Source: Phycisphaerales bacterium (GTDB lineage Bacteria > Planctomycetota > Phycisphaerae > SM23-33). From it: a stretch of DNA of 10,008 nucleotides. This document shows positions 1 to 5,794 of this stretch, piece by piece (position 1 is the first letter of the stretch; each line of letters begins with the position of its first letter). The stretch covers positions 3,599 through 13,606 of the forward strand of contig PMBX01000064.1 in NCBI GenBank assembly GCA_003153915.1, given 5' to 3'. The notes below the pieces were generated by a model. It was given only the letters and a program-made list of their open reading frames with translations. It made no database searches and had not been told where the DNA came from. Position numbers and translations under genes: made by a program.

Positions 1-672
1 GATGTTCTTGACCACGCCCTTGCGCACCTGGCCTTCCTGAACCTCCGCCAGCAGCTTGGACCTTGCCTCGCCACGCCTTTCCTCGATGAGCTTCCGCCGA
101 GAGACAACGATGTTGCGGCGGTCCTGGTCGATCTTGAGGATCTTGGCCTCGATGACCTGGCCGAGGTATTCGCCCACGTCTCCGGGACGACGTATGTCCA
201 CCTGGGAGGCCGGAAGGAACGCCGGCACCCCGATATCCACAAGCAGCCCGCCCTTGATCTTGCGGACCACCGGGCCTTTGACCGTGTCGCCTTCCTTGCT
301 GTGCTCCAGGATGCGCTCCCAGCCGCGGATGCGGTCGGCCTTGCGCTTAGAGAGCACCACCAGACCGCTGTCGGATTCCACCTCTTCCAGCAGGACTTCC
401 ACCGTCTGCCCCGGCTGGATTTTGGTCGGATCGTCGAACTCGCTGATGTTGACGGTACCTTCGCTCTTGAGGCCCACCTCCACCACCACGTCGTTTCCGA
501 TGACGTTGACGACCCGCCCGGTGAGAACCGCGCCGGTCTTGTGGGAGGTGCGTTCCTGGATCATTTCCCCCAGCGATTCCTGGTTGAATTCCGCCCCGAG
601 GCTGTCGGAGAGTTGCTTTTCCACTTCCTCGTCGCTGATCCCCAGAGACTTGATGAGATTGTAATCTACCAT
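1..672 (-). CDS. rpsA: 30S ribosomal protein S1, N-terminal part (runs off the left edge)
   Basis: The minus-strand frame from the ATG at 672 is open to the window edge and gives 224 residues without a stop. It reads as ribosomal protein S1, which binds mRNA through repeated S1 (OB-fold) domains on the 30S subunit. The N-terminus (MVDYNLIKSLGISDEEVEKQ) is followed by a first S1 domain at about residues 47-111 (GAVLTGRVVNVIGNDVVVEV, then a VLSKRKA end). A second lies at about 128-194 (GPVVRKIKGGLLVDIGVPAF, then IVVSRRK), and a third begins at about 214. Typical S1 proteins have four to six such domains, so most of the gene lies outside. Upstream of the ATG only a weak AGG-type ribosome site is visible, as expected for S1 mRNAs that rely on leader structure. 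The 5' flank is unusually rich in hairpins and divergent to coaX. Identity is confident; domain number is unknown. Confidence 0.95.
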   Translation of the reverse strand, partial: MVDYNLIKSLGISDEEVEKQLSDSLGAEFNQESLGEMIQERTSHKTGAVLTGRVVNVIGNDVVVEVGLKSEGTVNISEFDDPTKIQPGQTVEVLLEEVESDSGLVVLSKRKADRIRGWERILEHSKEGDTVKGPVVRKIKGGLLVDIGVPAFLPASQVDIRRPGDVGEYLGQVIEAKILKIDQDRRNIVVSRRKLIEERRGEARSKLLAEVQEGQVRKGVVKNI

Positions 673-705
673 TTGCTACCTAACCTTTTGTTTACCAGAT
701 AGTTC

Positions 706-747
706 CAGCGGCGAAAACCCCGCTCCACGATAGAGCGGGCGCCGCTG
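706..747 (-). promoter_or_regulatory. Two-part stem-loop in the rpsA leader, terminator-like core
   Basis: An 8-bp perfect outer stem (706-713 with 740-747) encloses a 7-bp perfect inner stem (719-725 with 733-739) with a 7-nt loop. The 5-nt bulge 714-718 lies between them on one side. On the minus strand the inner stem is followed by GTTTT, so it resembles a short intrinsic terminator whose U-run would be sequestered once the outer stem forms. It ends about 33 nt before the rpsA ATG. S1 is known to autoregulate through a structured leader in Escherichia coli; a similar role here is inference. Confidence 0.4.
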
Positions 748-773
748 CCGCGCCTCATCCCGGCGGCTTTGGG

Positions 774-792
774 AGGCCGGACCACCCGGCCT
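774..792. other. Hairpin, 7-bp perfect stem
   Basis: AGGCCGG at 774-780 pairs fully with CCGGCCT at 786-792 across a 5-nt loop. It is part of the hairpin chain between rpsA and coaX. No U-run follows on either strand, so it is not an intrinsic terminator. Confidence 0.4.
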
Positions 793-796
793 GATT

Positions 797-839
797 GCTC
801 CTGGAGGTCCCCAACATGAAACGGGGACCTCGCAAGAGC
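797..839. other. Long hairpin, 9-bp perfect stem plus 4-bp outer stem
   Basis: GAGGTCCCC (804-812) pairs perfectly with GGGGACCTC (823-831) around a 10-nt loop. An outer GCTC/GAGC pairing (797-800 with 836-839) is separated by a small asymmetric internal loop. This layered stem is the strongest local fold between rpsA and coaX. It looks like an RNA element rather than chance, but no known Rfam-type family was recognised. Confidence 0.45.
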
Positions 840-930
840 GGATAAGGTTACTCGGCGGGCCATGCCCTTGGCAACGGAATAATCATCATCTCCGCGACAC
901 GCGAAGGGATAGGCGCGTGGTGTTGGGGTG

Positions 931-959
931 TTCAAATCTTCCCCGCCACCGCGTAGAAT
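931..959 (+). promoter_or_regulatory. Candidate sigma70-type promoter for coaX, leaderless
   Basis: TTCAAA at 931-936 (4 of 6 to the -35 consensus) and TAGAAT at 954-959 (5 of 6 to the -10 consensus) are separated by exactly 17 bp. The expected transcription start, about 7 nt beyond the -10 box, falls at 966-967, directly on the ATG chosen for coaX. This predicts a leaderless mRNA and explains why no ribosome site is seen. Single-sequence promoter calls are weak. Confidence 0.35.
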
Positions 960-966
960 GACGGGC

Positions 967-1746
967 ATGGAAGAAAACGCCGAAATCCCAAGCGTGCTGG
1001 CCTGCGACGTTGGCAACACCGCCATTCACTTGGCGCATATCCAGGGACAGGACGCCACGGCGGTCCGCACGATAGGCAACGGCAAGACCGACGCCCTGGC
1101 CGAAATGCTGCGCGCGATGTGGGACGAGATTGCCCCACCTAAGAAGCTGGCGGCGTGCAGTGTCAGTCCACAGGGACTTGCGGTTTTGGAAGCCGCTGCG
1201 GCGGCAATCGGCCAGAACGTCCTGGTTGTCGGAAGGGATCTGCCCTTGCCCATGGAGACCGACTTACCCGATCCCTCGGCCGTGGGGACCGACCGCCTCT
1301 GCGCTGCCGTGGCGGCCTACGACAGACTCGGCGTGGCCTGTGTGGTGGCCGACTTCGGCACGGCGATCACCGTCGATTGCGTCAACGACGCTGGGGTGTT
1401 CCTGGGCGGGGCCATCATGCCCGGCCTGGCCATGTCGGCCCGCGGACTAAAAACCGGCACTGCCCTGCTACCGGAGGTCCAGGTCCACTCGCCCGATTGG
1501 GTCATCGGAAAGGATACCCGCCAGGCCATCGTCGGCGGGCTGGTCTTCGCCGCTCGCGGGGCGCTGCGCCACCTGGTGGAGGCTTACGCCACGGAGTTAG
1601 GCCACTGGCCCGTCGTCATCGCCACCGGCGGCGACGCCGGTATCGTCTGCGGCGACATTCAGGGTTCCGACCTAGTGCAGGCCATCGTGGAGGACATGGT
1701 CCTTCGCGGCGTGGCCGCGGCGTACTACAAGACATTGGTGAAATGA
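967..1746 (+). CDS. coaX: Type III pantothenate kinase
   Basis: This enzyme catalyses the ATP-dependent phosphorylation of pantothenate, the first step of coenzyme A synthesis, in the cytoplasm. The 259-residue product has the expected length and the motifs of the ASKHA-fold type III family. These are the N-terminal phosphate loop LACDVGNTAIHLA, GTDRLCAAVAAYDR in the middle, VVADFGTAITVDCVN followed by GGAIMPGLAMSARGL, and VIATGGDAG near the C-terminus. In-frame starts also exist at 928 (GTG) and 958 (ATG). I chose 967 because family members start only a few residues before DVGNT and because the ATG at 958 lies inside a plausible -10 box. The stop overlaps the start of the next gene by 4 bp (ATGA), implying translational coupling. 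Type III kinases need a monovalent cation and resist feedback by CoA (family knowledge). Confidence 0.93.
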   Translation: MEENAEIPSVLACDVGNTAIHLAHIQGQDATAVRTIGNGKTDALAEMLRAMWDEIAPPKKLAACSVSPQGLAVLEAAAAAIGQNVLVVGRDLPLPMETDLPDPSAVGTDRLCAAVAAYDRLGVACVVADFGTAITVDCVNDAGVFLGGAIMPGLAMSARGLKTGTALLPEVQVHSPDWVIGKDTRQAIVGGLVFAARGALRHLVEAYATELGHWPVVIATGGDAGIVCGDIQGSDLVQAIVEDMVLRGVAAAYYKTLVK

Positions 1747-2942
1747 CCGTTCCCGCCGCCCCAGATATCACTACCGGCCAAGGGCGATTCGCCACCGGTG
1801 AATCCGCCGCGCCAACGGCTGTGTTGCAGACACCGCCCGGCCGGGGGGGAATCGCGGTGATCGCCCTGTCCGGACCGGGGGCGATGGAAATCCTGGGGAC
1901 GATCTTTCGGCCCATGAAATCCCACTCCGCCAGCGGGGAAGGCGTCCTGCGGCTGGGCCATGTAGTCACAGACGGCTTGGTGATCGACGAGGCCGTGGTG
2001 GCTTCCCACGGCCAGGCTATTGAGATCAACATCCACGGCGGACCGGCGGTGGCCATGGCGGTGATGGAGTTGTTGGCCGGCCAGGGCGCGACGGTCGCCC
2101 CCGCGCCCCCCGCTGCCCCGGAAAGCTTCCCTTCGGCCCATCCGTCATGGGACAACCCCGCCATCGGATGGGAGATGCTCCAGGCAATCCCACTAGCCCG
2201 ATCGTCCCTGGCGCTGGAGGCGCTGAGCCGACAATGGTCCGGTGGACTCAGCGCCGTGGTGGCCGAAACGATTCGGCGAATCGACACGGGTGGTATTGAA
2301 CCCAAAGTTGCAGCGGATTCCGCCGCGCGGTTGCGTCAAGCCTCGGCCGCCTTGCCTCGCATGAACTGCCTGTTGAACCCGCCAGAAGTCGTGCTGGCCG
2401 GTCCTCCCAACGCCGGAAAGAGCACCCTGGCCAATAAACTGGTCGGCCGGTCCGTCAGTATCGTCCATCACACCCCCGGGACCACGCGCGACTGGGTGCG
2501 GGAACTGGCGATCCTCGACGGAGCGGCGGTATGGATCAGCGACACCGCAGGGCTGTGGGAAAATGCCCAGGGTATCGACGCCCAGGCCGTCACCCGCGCC
2601 AGGCAGCGAGCCGAAGCGGCTGACCTGGTTCTCATTCTTGGCGCCGGCGATGAACGAACCGGTACCGTCTTCCACGCGAAAAAATTGCTTCGCCTGGCCG
2701 CCAAGGCCGATATTTGTCCACCAGTGGGCGAGTATGACCTTGCCGTCTCCTCCGTCTCCGGCAGAGGGATCGGGCGACTCCGCCGGGCTGTACTGAAGGC
2801 CCTGAACCTGGCCGACATCGATCCAGCCGCGCCGATGGCCTTCACGCCCCGTCAAGCTTCAGCGCTCGAATCGGCAGCGGGACTCATCGAACGCCACCGC
2901 TTCGAGCCGGCCAGGGAAATCCTGATAGGTATTTTGCGTTAA
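1743..2942 (+). CDS. MnmE/TrmE-like GTPase, atypical and C-terminally short
   Basis: The 399-residue protein resembles MnmE, the tRNA uridine-34 modification GTPase, which works with MnmG. The N-terminal TrmE-type domain is seen in TPPGRGGIAVIALSGPGA (about residue 30) and in HGG at 98-100. The GTPase domain has G1 GPPNAGKST at 220-228, TTRD at 247-250, DTAGLWE at 267-273 and a G5-like SSVSGRGI. Two hallmarks are missing. The G4 motif NKxD reads AKAD (320-323), so its Asn is Ala. The protein ends at ...ILIGILR about 50 residues early, without the terminal C[IVL]GK motif whose Cys is conserved in MnmE. The next 80 bases do not restore it in another frame. The start at 1743 overlaps the coaX stop; the same frame is open further upstream but there it only shadows coaX. 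It may be a divergent MnmE, a paralogue with another role, or a decaying copy. Confidence 0.8.
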   Translation: MTVPAAPDITTGQGRFATGESAAPTAVLQTPPGRGGIAVIALSGPGAMEILGTIFRPMKSHSASGEGVLRLGHVVTDGLVIDEAVVASHGQAIEINIHGGPAVAMAVMELLAGQGATVAPAPPAAPESFPSAHPSWDNPAIGWEMLQAIPLARSSLALEALSRQWSGGLSAVVAETIRRIDTGGIEPKVAADSAARLRQASAALPRMNCLLNPPEVVLAGPPNAGKSTLANKLVGRSVSIVHHTPGTTRDWVRELAILDGAAVWISDTAGLWENAQGIDAQAVTRARQRAEAADLVLILGAGDERTGTVFHAKKLLRLAAKADICPPVGEYDLAVSSVSGRGIGRLRRAVLKALNLADIDPAAPMAFTPRQASALESAAGLIERHRFEPAREILIGILR

Positions 2943-2953
2943 GAACGTGCATG

Positions 2954-2979
2954 ACCGCTCCGGCCTGCCAGCCAGCGGT
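2954..2979. other. Weak hairpin between the GTPase gene and the propeller gene
   Basis: ACCGCT (2954-2959) pairs with AGCGGT (2974-2979), extended inside by GGC/GCC with a 2-nt bulge. No U-run follows, so it is at best a weak or Rho-assisted end for the coaX operon. It is the only structure in the 83-bp spacer. Confidence 0.25.
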
Positions 2980-3025
2980 GCCGCGAATAATCGCCGCTTA
3001 TCCATATCCATGAAAGAGGACTTCC

Positions 3026-4993
3026 ATGAACACCTCGCCCACCCGGACACTGGCCCATGAGGACTTCGCCGACCTCGCCGTCGGGGCCTTCCCCTCGGAT
3101 TACTCACCCCTGGGCGAATACCACTATCTCCCACCAGCGGGTAAAAGGGGTAACTGGTATCAGCCGACGACCAGTTTCGGTTGGCGGCCCCACACTGCCT
3201 GGATGGTCTTCGAGGATCGCGGCCAACACAAGATGCTTCAGACCTTCCTGCCCGATAAGCGGTTCCTCCGCATCCTTGTCACCGGCGACGACGCCTGGGG
3301 CGACTACACGCTGACGGTTGTGCTTCAGCCGCTGCGCGGCGATGGATTCGCAGGGGTCCTGTTCCGCTATCAGACCAGCCGAACGACCTATCGGCTGGGT
3401 TTCGAGGGCGGCAACCGCCTCGTGCTCTACAAGGACGACCACCGCGAGCATCCCGTCCTGGCCGAGGCGGTTTTCCCCTACTCCTGCGAGCGGACCTACC
3501 GCATGGAGGTCGCCATGTCCGGGGACCATATCACGGCGAGGATCGACGGGGCGACCGTCCTGGAGGCCCGCGACGGCAGCTACCTCCACGGGCGGGTTGG
3601 TATCGTGGCAAACACGACTGCGATCTTCGAGTCCCTGGATGTCCAAGCCGACGGGAGGGCTTACGCCGCTTACGTCCAGACGCGCGACAGAAAGCAGCGG
3701 GAAATCGACGAAGCCCGCGAGAAACTCCCCCGCCCGGTGTTGTGGCGGAAGTTTTCCACCAAGGGATTCGGCGCCGCGCGCAACATCCGTTTCGGCCACC
3801 TGCGAGGCCGCAAGGAATTGGATATCGTCCTTGCACAACCCGTGCCTTTCATCCCCGGCGACGACAGCATGATGGGCATCCGGGCGCTGACGGCAATGGA
3901 CCTGGAGGGCAACGTCCTCTGGCAAGTCGGCGAACCGTGCGATTGCCTGGAGGATACGCTGACCACCTGCGACCTGCCCTTGCAGGTCTACGATATCGAC
4001 GGCGACGGATACGACGAGGTACTGTGCCTCAAGAACTTCCACCTGCTGGTCCTGAACGGCCAAGATGGAACGATCAAGAACTCCTTCCCCCTGCCGCCCA
4101 ATCCGCGCGAGGAGAACCGCTTCGGCCGGCTGATGGGGGATGCGATCATCATCGCCAACTTCCGCGGCCGCTCCGGCCCGCGCGACATCGTTGTCAAGAA
4201 CCGTTACAGGCAGGTCTGGGCCTACGATGACAAGTGGAACCTTCTTTGGACCAACGAATTCCGCAACACGGGGCATTTCCCCGTGCCTTACGACTTCGAC
4301 GGCCTCGGTCGGGACGACATGATCGTGGGCTACGCTCGCGTCGGCCACGACGGGGCGGTCAAGTGGAACACCGGTTGGGAGGACCATGCCGACGAGATCG
4401 CCATCGGGCGCTTCGATCCTTCGCGAGACGGCCTGTTGATCGCCATGGCCGCCGGGGAGGCGGGCTTCAACATCCTCACCTCCGACGGCGAGGTGGTCTG
4501 TCGACGATTCCTGGGCCACGCCCAGCGGTTATCGGCGGCGAGGTTCCGAGCGGACATCGAGGGGATACAGTTCTACGTGGTTACTTTCTGGGGCCAGGCG
4601 GGCATCGTCTCATTGCACGATTGTCGTGGCAACGTCCTGCTGGAATTTGAGCCGACGGCAACCGGTACGGTCCTCAACCCTGTCAACTGGGCCGGCGACG
4701 GCGTGGAACTGGCACTGATTTCCGGCAGCCGCGAACACGGCGGAATGCTCGACGGATACGGGCGGCGCGTGGTGGAGTTTCCCGATGACGGGCATCCGCA
4801 GTTGTGCAGCGAGGCGCTGGACCTTACCGGCGACGCGCGGGACGAGGTGCTGCTATGGGACAACGAATCCATGTGGATATATACCCAGGACCGCACCTGC
4901 CCCACCGAGCACGTATATAAACCGGTCCGCTACCCGCACTGGAACGCCTCCAACTACCGGGCGGAAATCTCCCTTCCCGGCCGGATTTCGTAG
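3026..4993 (+). CDS. Jelly-roll plus rhamnogalacturonan-lyase-like beta-propeller protein
   Basis: A 655-residue protein with a good ribosome site (AGAGGA at 3015-3020, 5 nt before the ATG). Residues about 11-208 look like a concanavalin/laminin-G-type jelly roll: beta-rich, with GVLFRYQTSRTTYRLGFEGG and HGRVGIVANTTAIFESLDVQA, as in glycan-binding or 3-keto-disaccharide-hydrolase-type domains. A short charged helix (about 212-236) links it to a propeller from about 240 to the end. The propeller has FG-GAP-like acidic loops DIDGDGYDE (323-331), DFDGLGRDD (423-431) and DLTGDARDE (599-607), resembling the calcium-binding blades of family 11 polysaccharide lyases. No signal peptide or membrane segment is visible, unlike secreted pectin lyases, so a cytoplasmic role or a non-catalytic binding role is possible. 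Catalytic activity cannot be claimed. It appears to be transcribed alone. Confidence 0.7.
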   Translation: MNTSPTRTLAHEDFADLAVGAFPSDYSPLGEYHYLPPAGKRGNWYQPTTSFGWRPHTAWMVFEDRGQHKMLQTFLPDKRFLRILVTGDDAWGDYTLTVVLQPLRGDGFAGVLFRYQTSRTTYRLGFEGGNRLVLYKDDHREHPVLAEAVFPYSCERTYRMEVAMSGDHITARIDGATVLEARDGSYLHGRVGIVANTTAIFESLDVQADGRAYAAYVQTRDRKQREIDEAREKLPRPVLWRKFSTKGFGAARNIRFGHLRGRKELDIVLAQPVPFIPGDDSMMGIRALTAMDLEGNVLWQVGEPCDCLEDTLTTCDLPLQVYDIDGDGYDEVLCLKNFHLLVLNGQDGTIKNSFPLPPNPREENRFGRLMGDAIIIANFRGRSGPRDIVVKNRYRQVWAYDDKWNLLWTNEFRNTGHFPVPYDFDGLGRDDMIVGYARVGHDGAVKWNTGWEDHADEIAIGRFDPSRDGLLIAMAAGEAGFNILTSDGEVVCRRFLGHAQRLSAARFRADIEGIQFYVVTFWGQAGIVSLHDCRGNVLLEFEPTATGTVLNPVNWAGDGVELALISGSREHGGMLDGYGRRVVEFPDDGHPQLCSEALDLTGDARDEVLLWDNESMWIYTQDRTCPTEHVYKPVRYPHWNASNYRAEISLPGRIS

Positions 4994-5165
4994 GGCGTGG
5001 CTACCGCCACGCGGAATCTTCCCCAGACACATATGTCGCCCCTGGCGTGGCTGGGTATTTCCTGTCGCTCTTGGTCCCGCCGTTTACGCGGGCGGGCTAC
5101 AAATCTTCCGTCCCTTTGGGACGGACGGCAAAAACCATGACAAAGTTCCGCTACAAATCTTTCGT
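4994..5165. repeat. Hairpin-rich spacer with a duplicated 18-mer
   Basis: No gene is seen here. It begins 2 bases after the propeller stop with GCGTGGC/GCCACGC (4995-5001 with 5006-5012, 4-nt loop). A 6-bp stem follows (5076-5081 with 5091-5096), then a 7-bp stem CCGTCCC/GGGACGG (5108-5114 with 5118-5124). The 18-mer GCTACAAATCTTCCGTCC at 5096-5113 recurs at 5150-5167 with one difference. None of the stems is followed by a clean U-run, though the first could mark the end of the propeller transcript. The layout resembles clusters of short palindromic intergenic repeats. Confidence 0.45.
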
Positions 5166-5201
5166 CCGGTGTCATTCCCAAACCGGGGTTTGATATTCAT
5201 G
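5166..5201 (+). repeat. 36-nt structured repeat, copy 1
   Basis: This matches 6283-6318 at 33 of 36 positions, with a 24-nt identical core (5175-5198). The core contains CAAAC-CGGG-GTTTG, a 5-bp stem with a 4-nt loop. Flanking bases TCAT (5172-5175) and ATGA (5199-5202) add an outer stem. Both copies are in the same orientation and bracket the RNA candidate, the HicB-like gene and the superoxide reductase gene. Confidence 0.6.
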
Positions 5202-5279
5202 AAGTATGAAGATAGTTGGGATGGCCACCGGCCGTGGCAAGATATTTTGGAATTATCCGGTTTCGCCTGCCCGCTCTGT

Positions 5280-5285
5280 TAGAAT
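5280..5285 (+). promoter_or_regulatory. Possible -10 box before the RNA candidate
   Basis: TAGAAT here is followed by GAGGGC, much like the TAGAATGACGGG context of the coaX promoter candidate. No good -35 box is present 17-18 bp upstream, so support is weak. It would start a transcript near 5292. Confidence 0.22.
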
Positions 5286-5431
5286 GAGGGCGTACTGGAG
5301 CGCACGCGAAAGCATAGGCTCCGGGTCGGATGACTAGATGAAGGGCATCCTGGCAGCACTGGGAGGCCCGTTGACGAGTAAGCCGATGTGGTTTGACACC
5401 TTTGGGTGTTCAACCGCGTCGGCTTTTTTTT
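5286..5431 (+). ncRNA. Candidate small RNA or 5' attenuator ending in a strong terminator
   Basis: No open frame is convincing, but the segment folds well. GGAGC (5297-5301) pairs with GCTCC (5318-5322) and encloses GC-GAAA-GC, a GNRA tetraloop. GGGTC (5323-5327) pairs with GGCCC (5365-5369), including one G-U pair, and encloses GGATG/CATCC (5328-5332 with 5346-5350). The intrinsic terminator 5380-5431 follows. The nearest upstream gene ends about 390 bp earlier, so the terminator probably serves an RNA that begins locally. It could be a free small RNA, or a riboswitch-like leader controlling the HicB-like gene 75 bp downstream. I compared it by eye with well-known riboswitch, SRP and 6S consensus features and saw no match. 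Confidence 0.4.
5380..5431 (+). terminator. Strong Rho-independent terminator
   Basis: A hairpin of 21 positions per arm (5380-5400 with 5405-5425) has one T-C mismatch, three G-T pairs and a TTTG tetraloop. Its base is AAGCCGA/TCGGCTT, and eight T residues follow directly (5424-5431), then G and four more T. It is by far the clearest intrinsic terminator in the window and acts on rightward transcripts. Confidence 0.85.
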
Positions 5432-5505
5432 GTTTTCGGAGGGCTCGCAGCCGCGGAGACCCGTCGCTGGCGGTGTGCGTGAACGGCATTGAAAGGAAGG
5501 TTCCA

Positions 5506-5709
5506 ATGAGGCTGGCAATCAAGATCAAACAACGACCGAACGGGACTTACTGGGCCTGTTGCCCATCCCTGCCTGGGTGTTCCGTCTACGGCCAGACAAA
5601 AGAGGACACTCGATCGAGAATCGACCTGGCGGTGCAGGGCTACCTGGCAAGTTTGGATGTGTGCCTGCCGCGGGAACTGAACAAGGCGCTGGCGATGGAA
5701 GTGGCCTGA
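5506..5709 (+). CDS. Orphan HicB-like small protein
   Basis: A 67-residue protein with the partial RNase-H-like fold of HicB antitoxins. A beta strand (MRLAIKIKQRPNGTYWACCP) leads into the typical SLPGCSVYGQTKEDTRSRID, where the L-P-G-C turn and T-x-E-(D/E) helix start match the family, then a helix AVQGYLASLD. HicB antitoxins normally neutralise HicA, an mRNA-cleaving toxin, and often carry a C-terminal DNA-binding domain. Here no hicA is seen on either side and the DNA-binding domain is absent, so a stand-alone role is likely. The ATG at 5506 is chosen because GGAAGG ends 5 nt before it; the longer in-frame ATG at 5338 lies within the RNA candidate and reads through the terminator. The 10-mer GAAAGGAAGG before this start recurs before the next gene. 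Confidence 0.72.
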   Translation: MRLAIKIKQRPNGTYWACCPSLPGCSVYGQTKEDTRSRIDLAVQGYLASLDVCLPRELNKALAMEVA

Positions 5710-5794
5710 TGCTCGCGCAGCGGCTTTCCGGCCCGATGTGAAGTCCGAGACGGTGGCTGATTGGTCGATCTGGCGTAATGCGAAAGGAAGGACC

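Larger units (their letters stand above)
673..966. other. Structured divergent intergenic region between rpsA and coaX
   Basis: About 290 bp with no convincing protein gene. It must hold the rpsA promoter and leader on the minus strand and the coaX promoter on the plus strand. It contains a chain of hairpins: 706-747 (two-part stem), 747-767 (5 bp), 774-792 (7 bp) and 797-839 (4 bp plus 9 bp). Near coaX there is a possible promoter. A possible minus-strand promoter is TTGCCA followed 18 nt later by TAACCT, around 871-842, but the match is poor. The hairpins lie between that position and the rpsA start, so they would be in its 5' untranslated region. Which strand carries the functional RNA cannot be told from sequence, because stems score alike on both. 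Confidence 0.6.

Noticed and set aside
925..955. tRNA-like 3' end (T-loop-like TTCAAAT and an acceptor-like CCGCCAC)
   Set aside because: The T-stem has a mismatch, no complementary 5' acceptor arm or anticodon arm lies upstream, and no CCA-type end follows. It is better read as the -35 region of the coaX promoter.
1155..1742. Upstream extension of the MnmE-like frame across coaX
   Set aside because: It would give an Arg/Gly-rich segment without family similarity, fully overlapping coaX. The ATGA overlap at 1743 supplies a natural start.
2943..3025. Frameshifted remainder of MnmE with the CIGK end
   Set aside because: None of the plus-strand frames after the stop gives the helix or the Cys motif of the MnmE C-terminus.
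3104..4519. Minus-strand open frame of 471 codons opposite the propeller gene
   Set aside because: Its composition reflects the antisense of a high-GC gene, it matches no family, and the plus-strand gene has clear domain motifs.
5396..5418. T-box-like GGGTG...ACCGCG stretch
   Set aside because: The spacing differs from the T-box consensus, no Stem I or specifier loop is visible upstream, and the next gene is not an aminoacyl-tRNA synthetase or amino-acid gene. The bases are explained by the terminator stem.
5738..5794. GTG start for the superoxide reductase
   Set aside because: The extra 19 residues lie outside the desulforedoxin fold, and the ATG at 5795 has its own ribosome site at the expected place.
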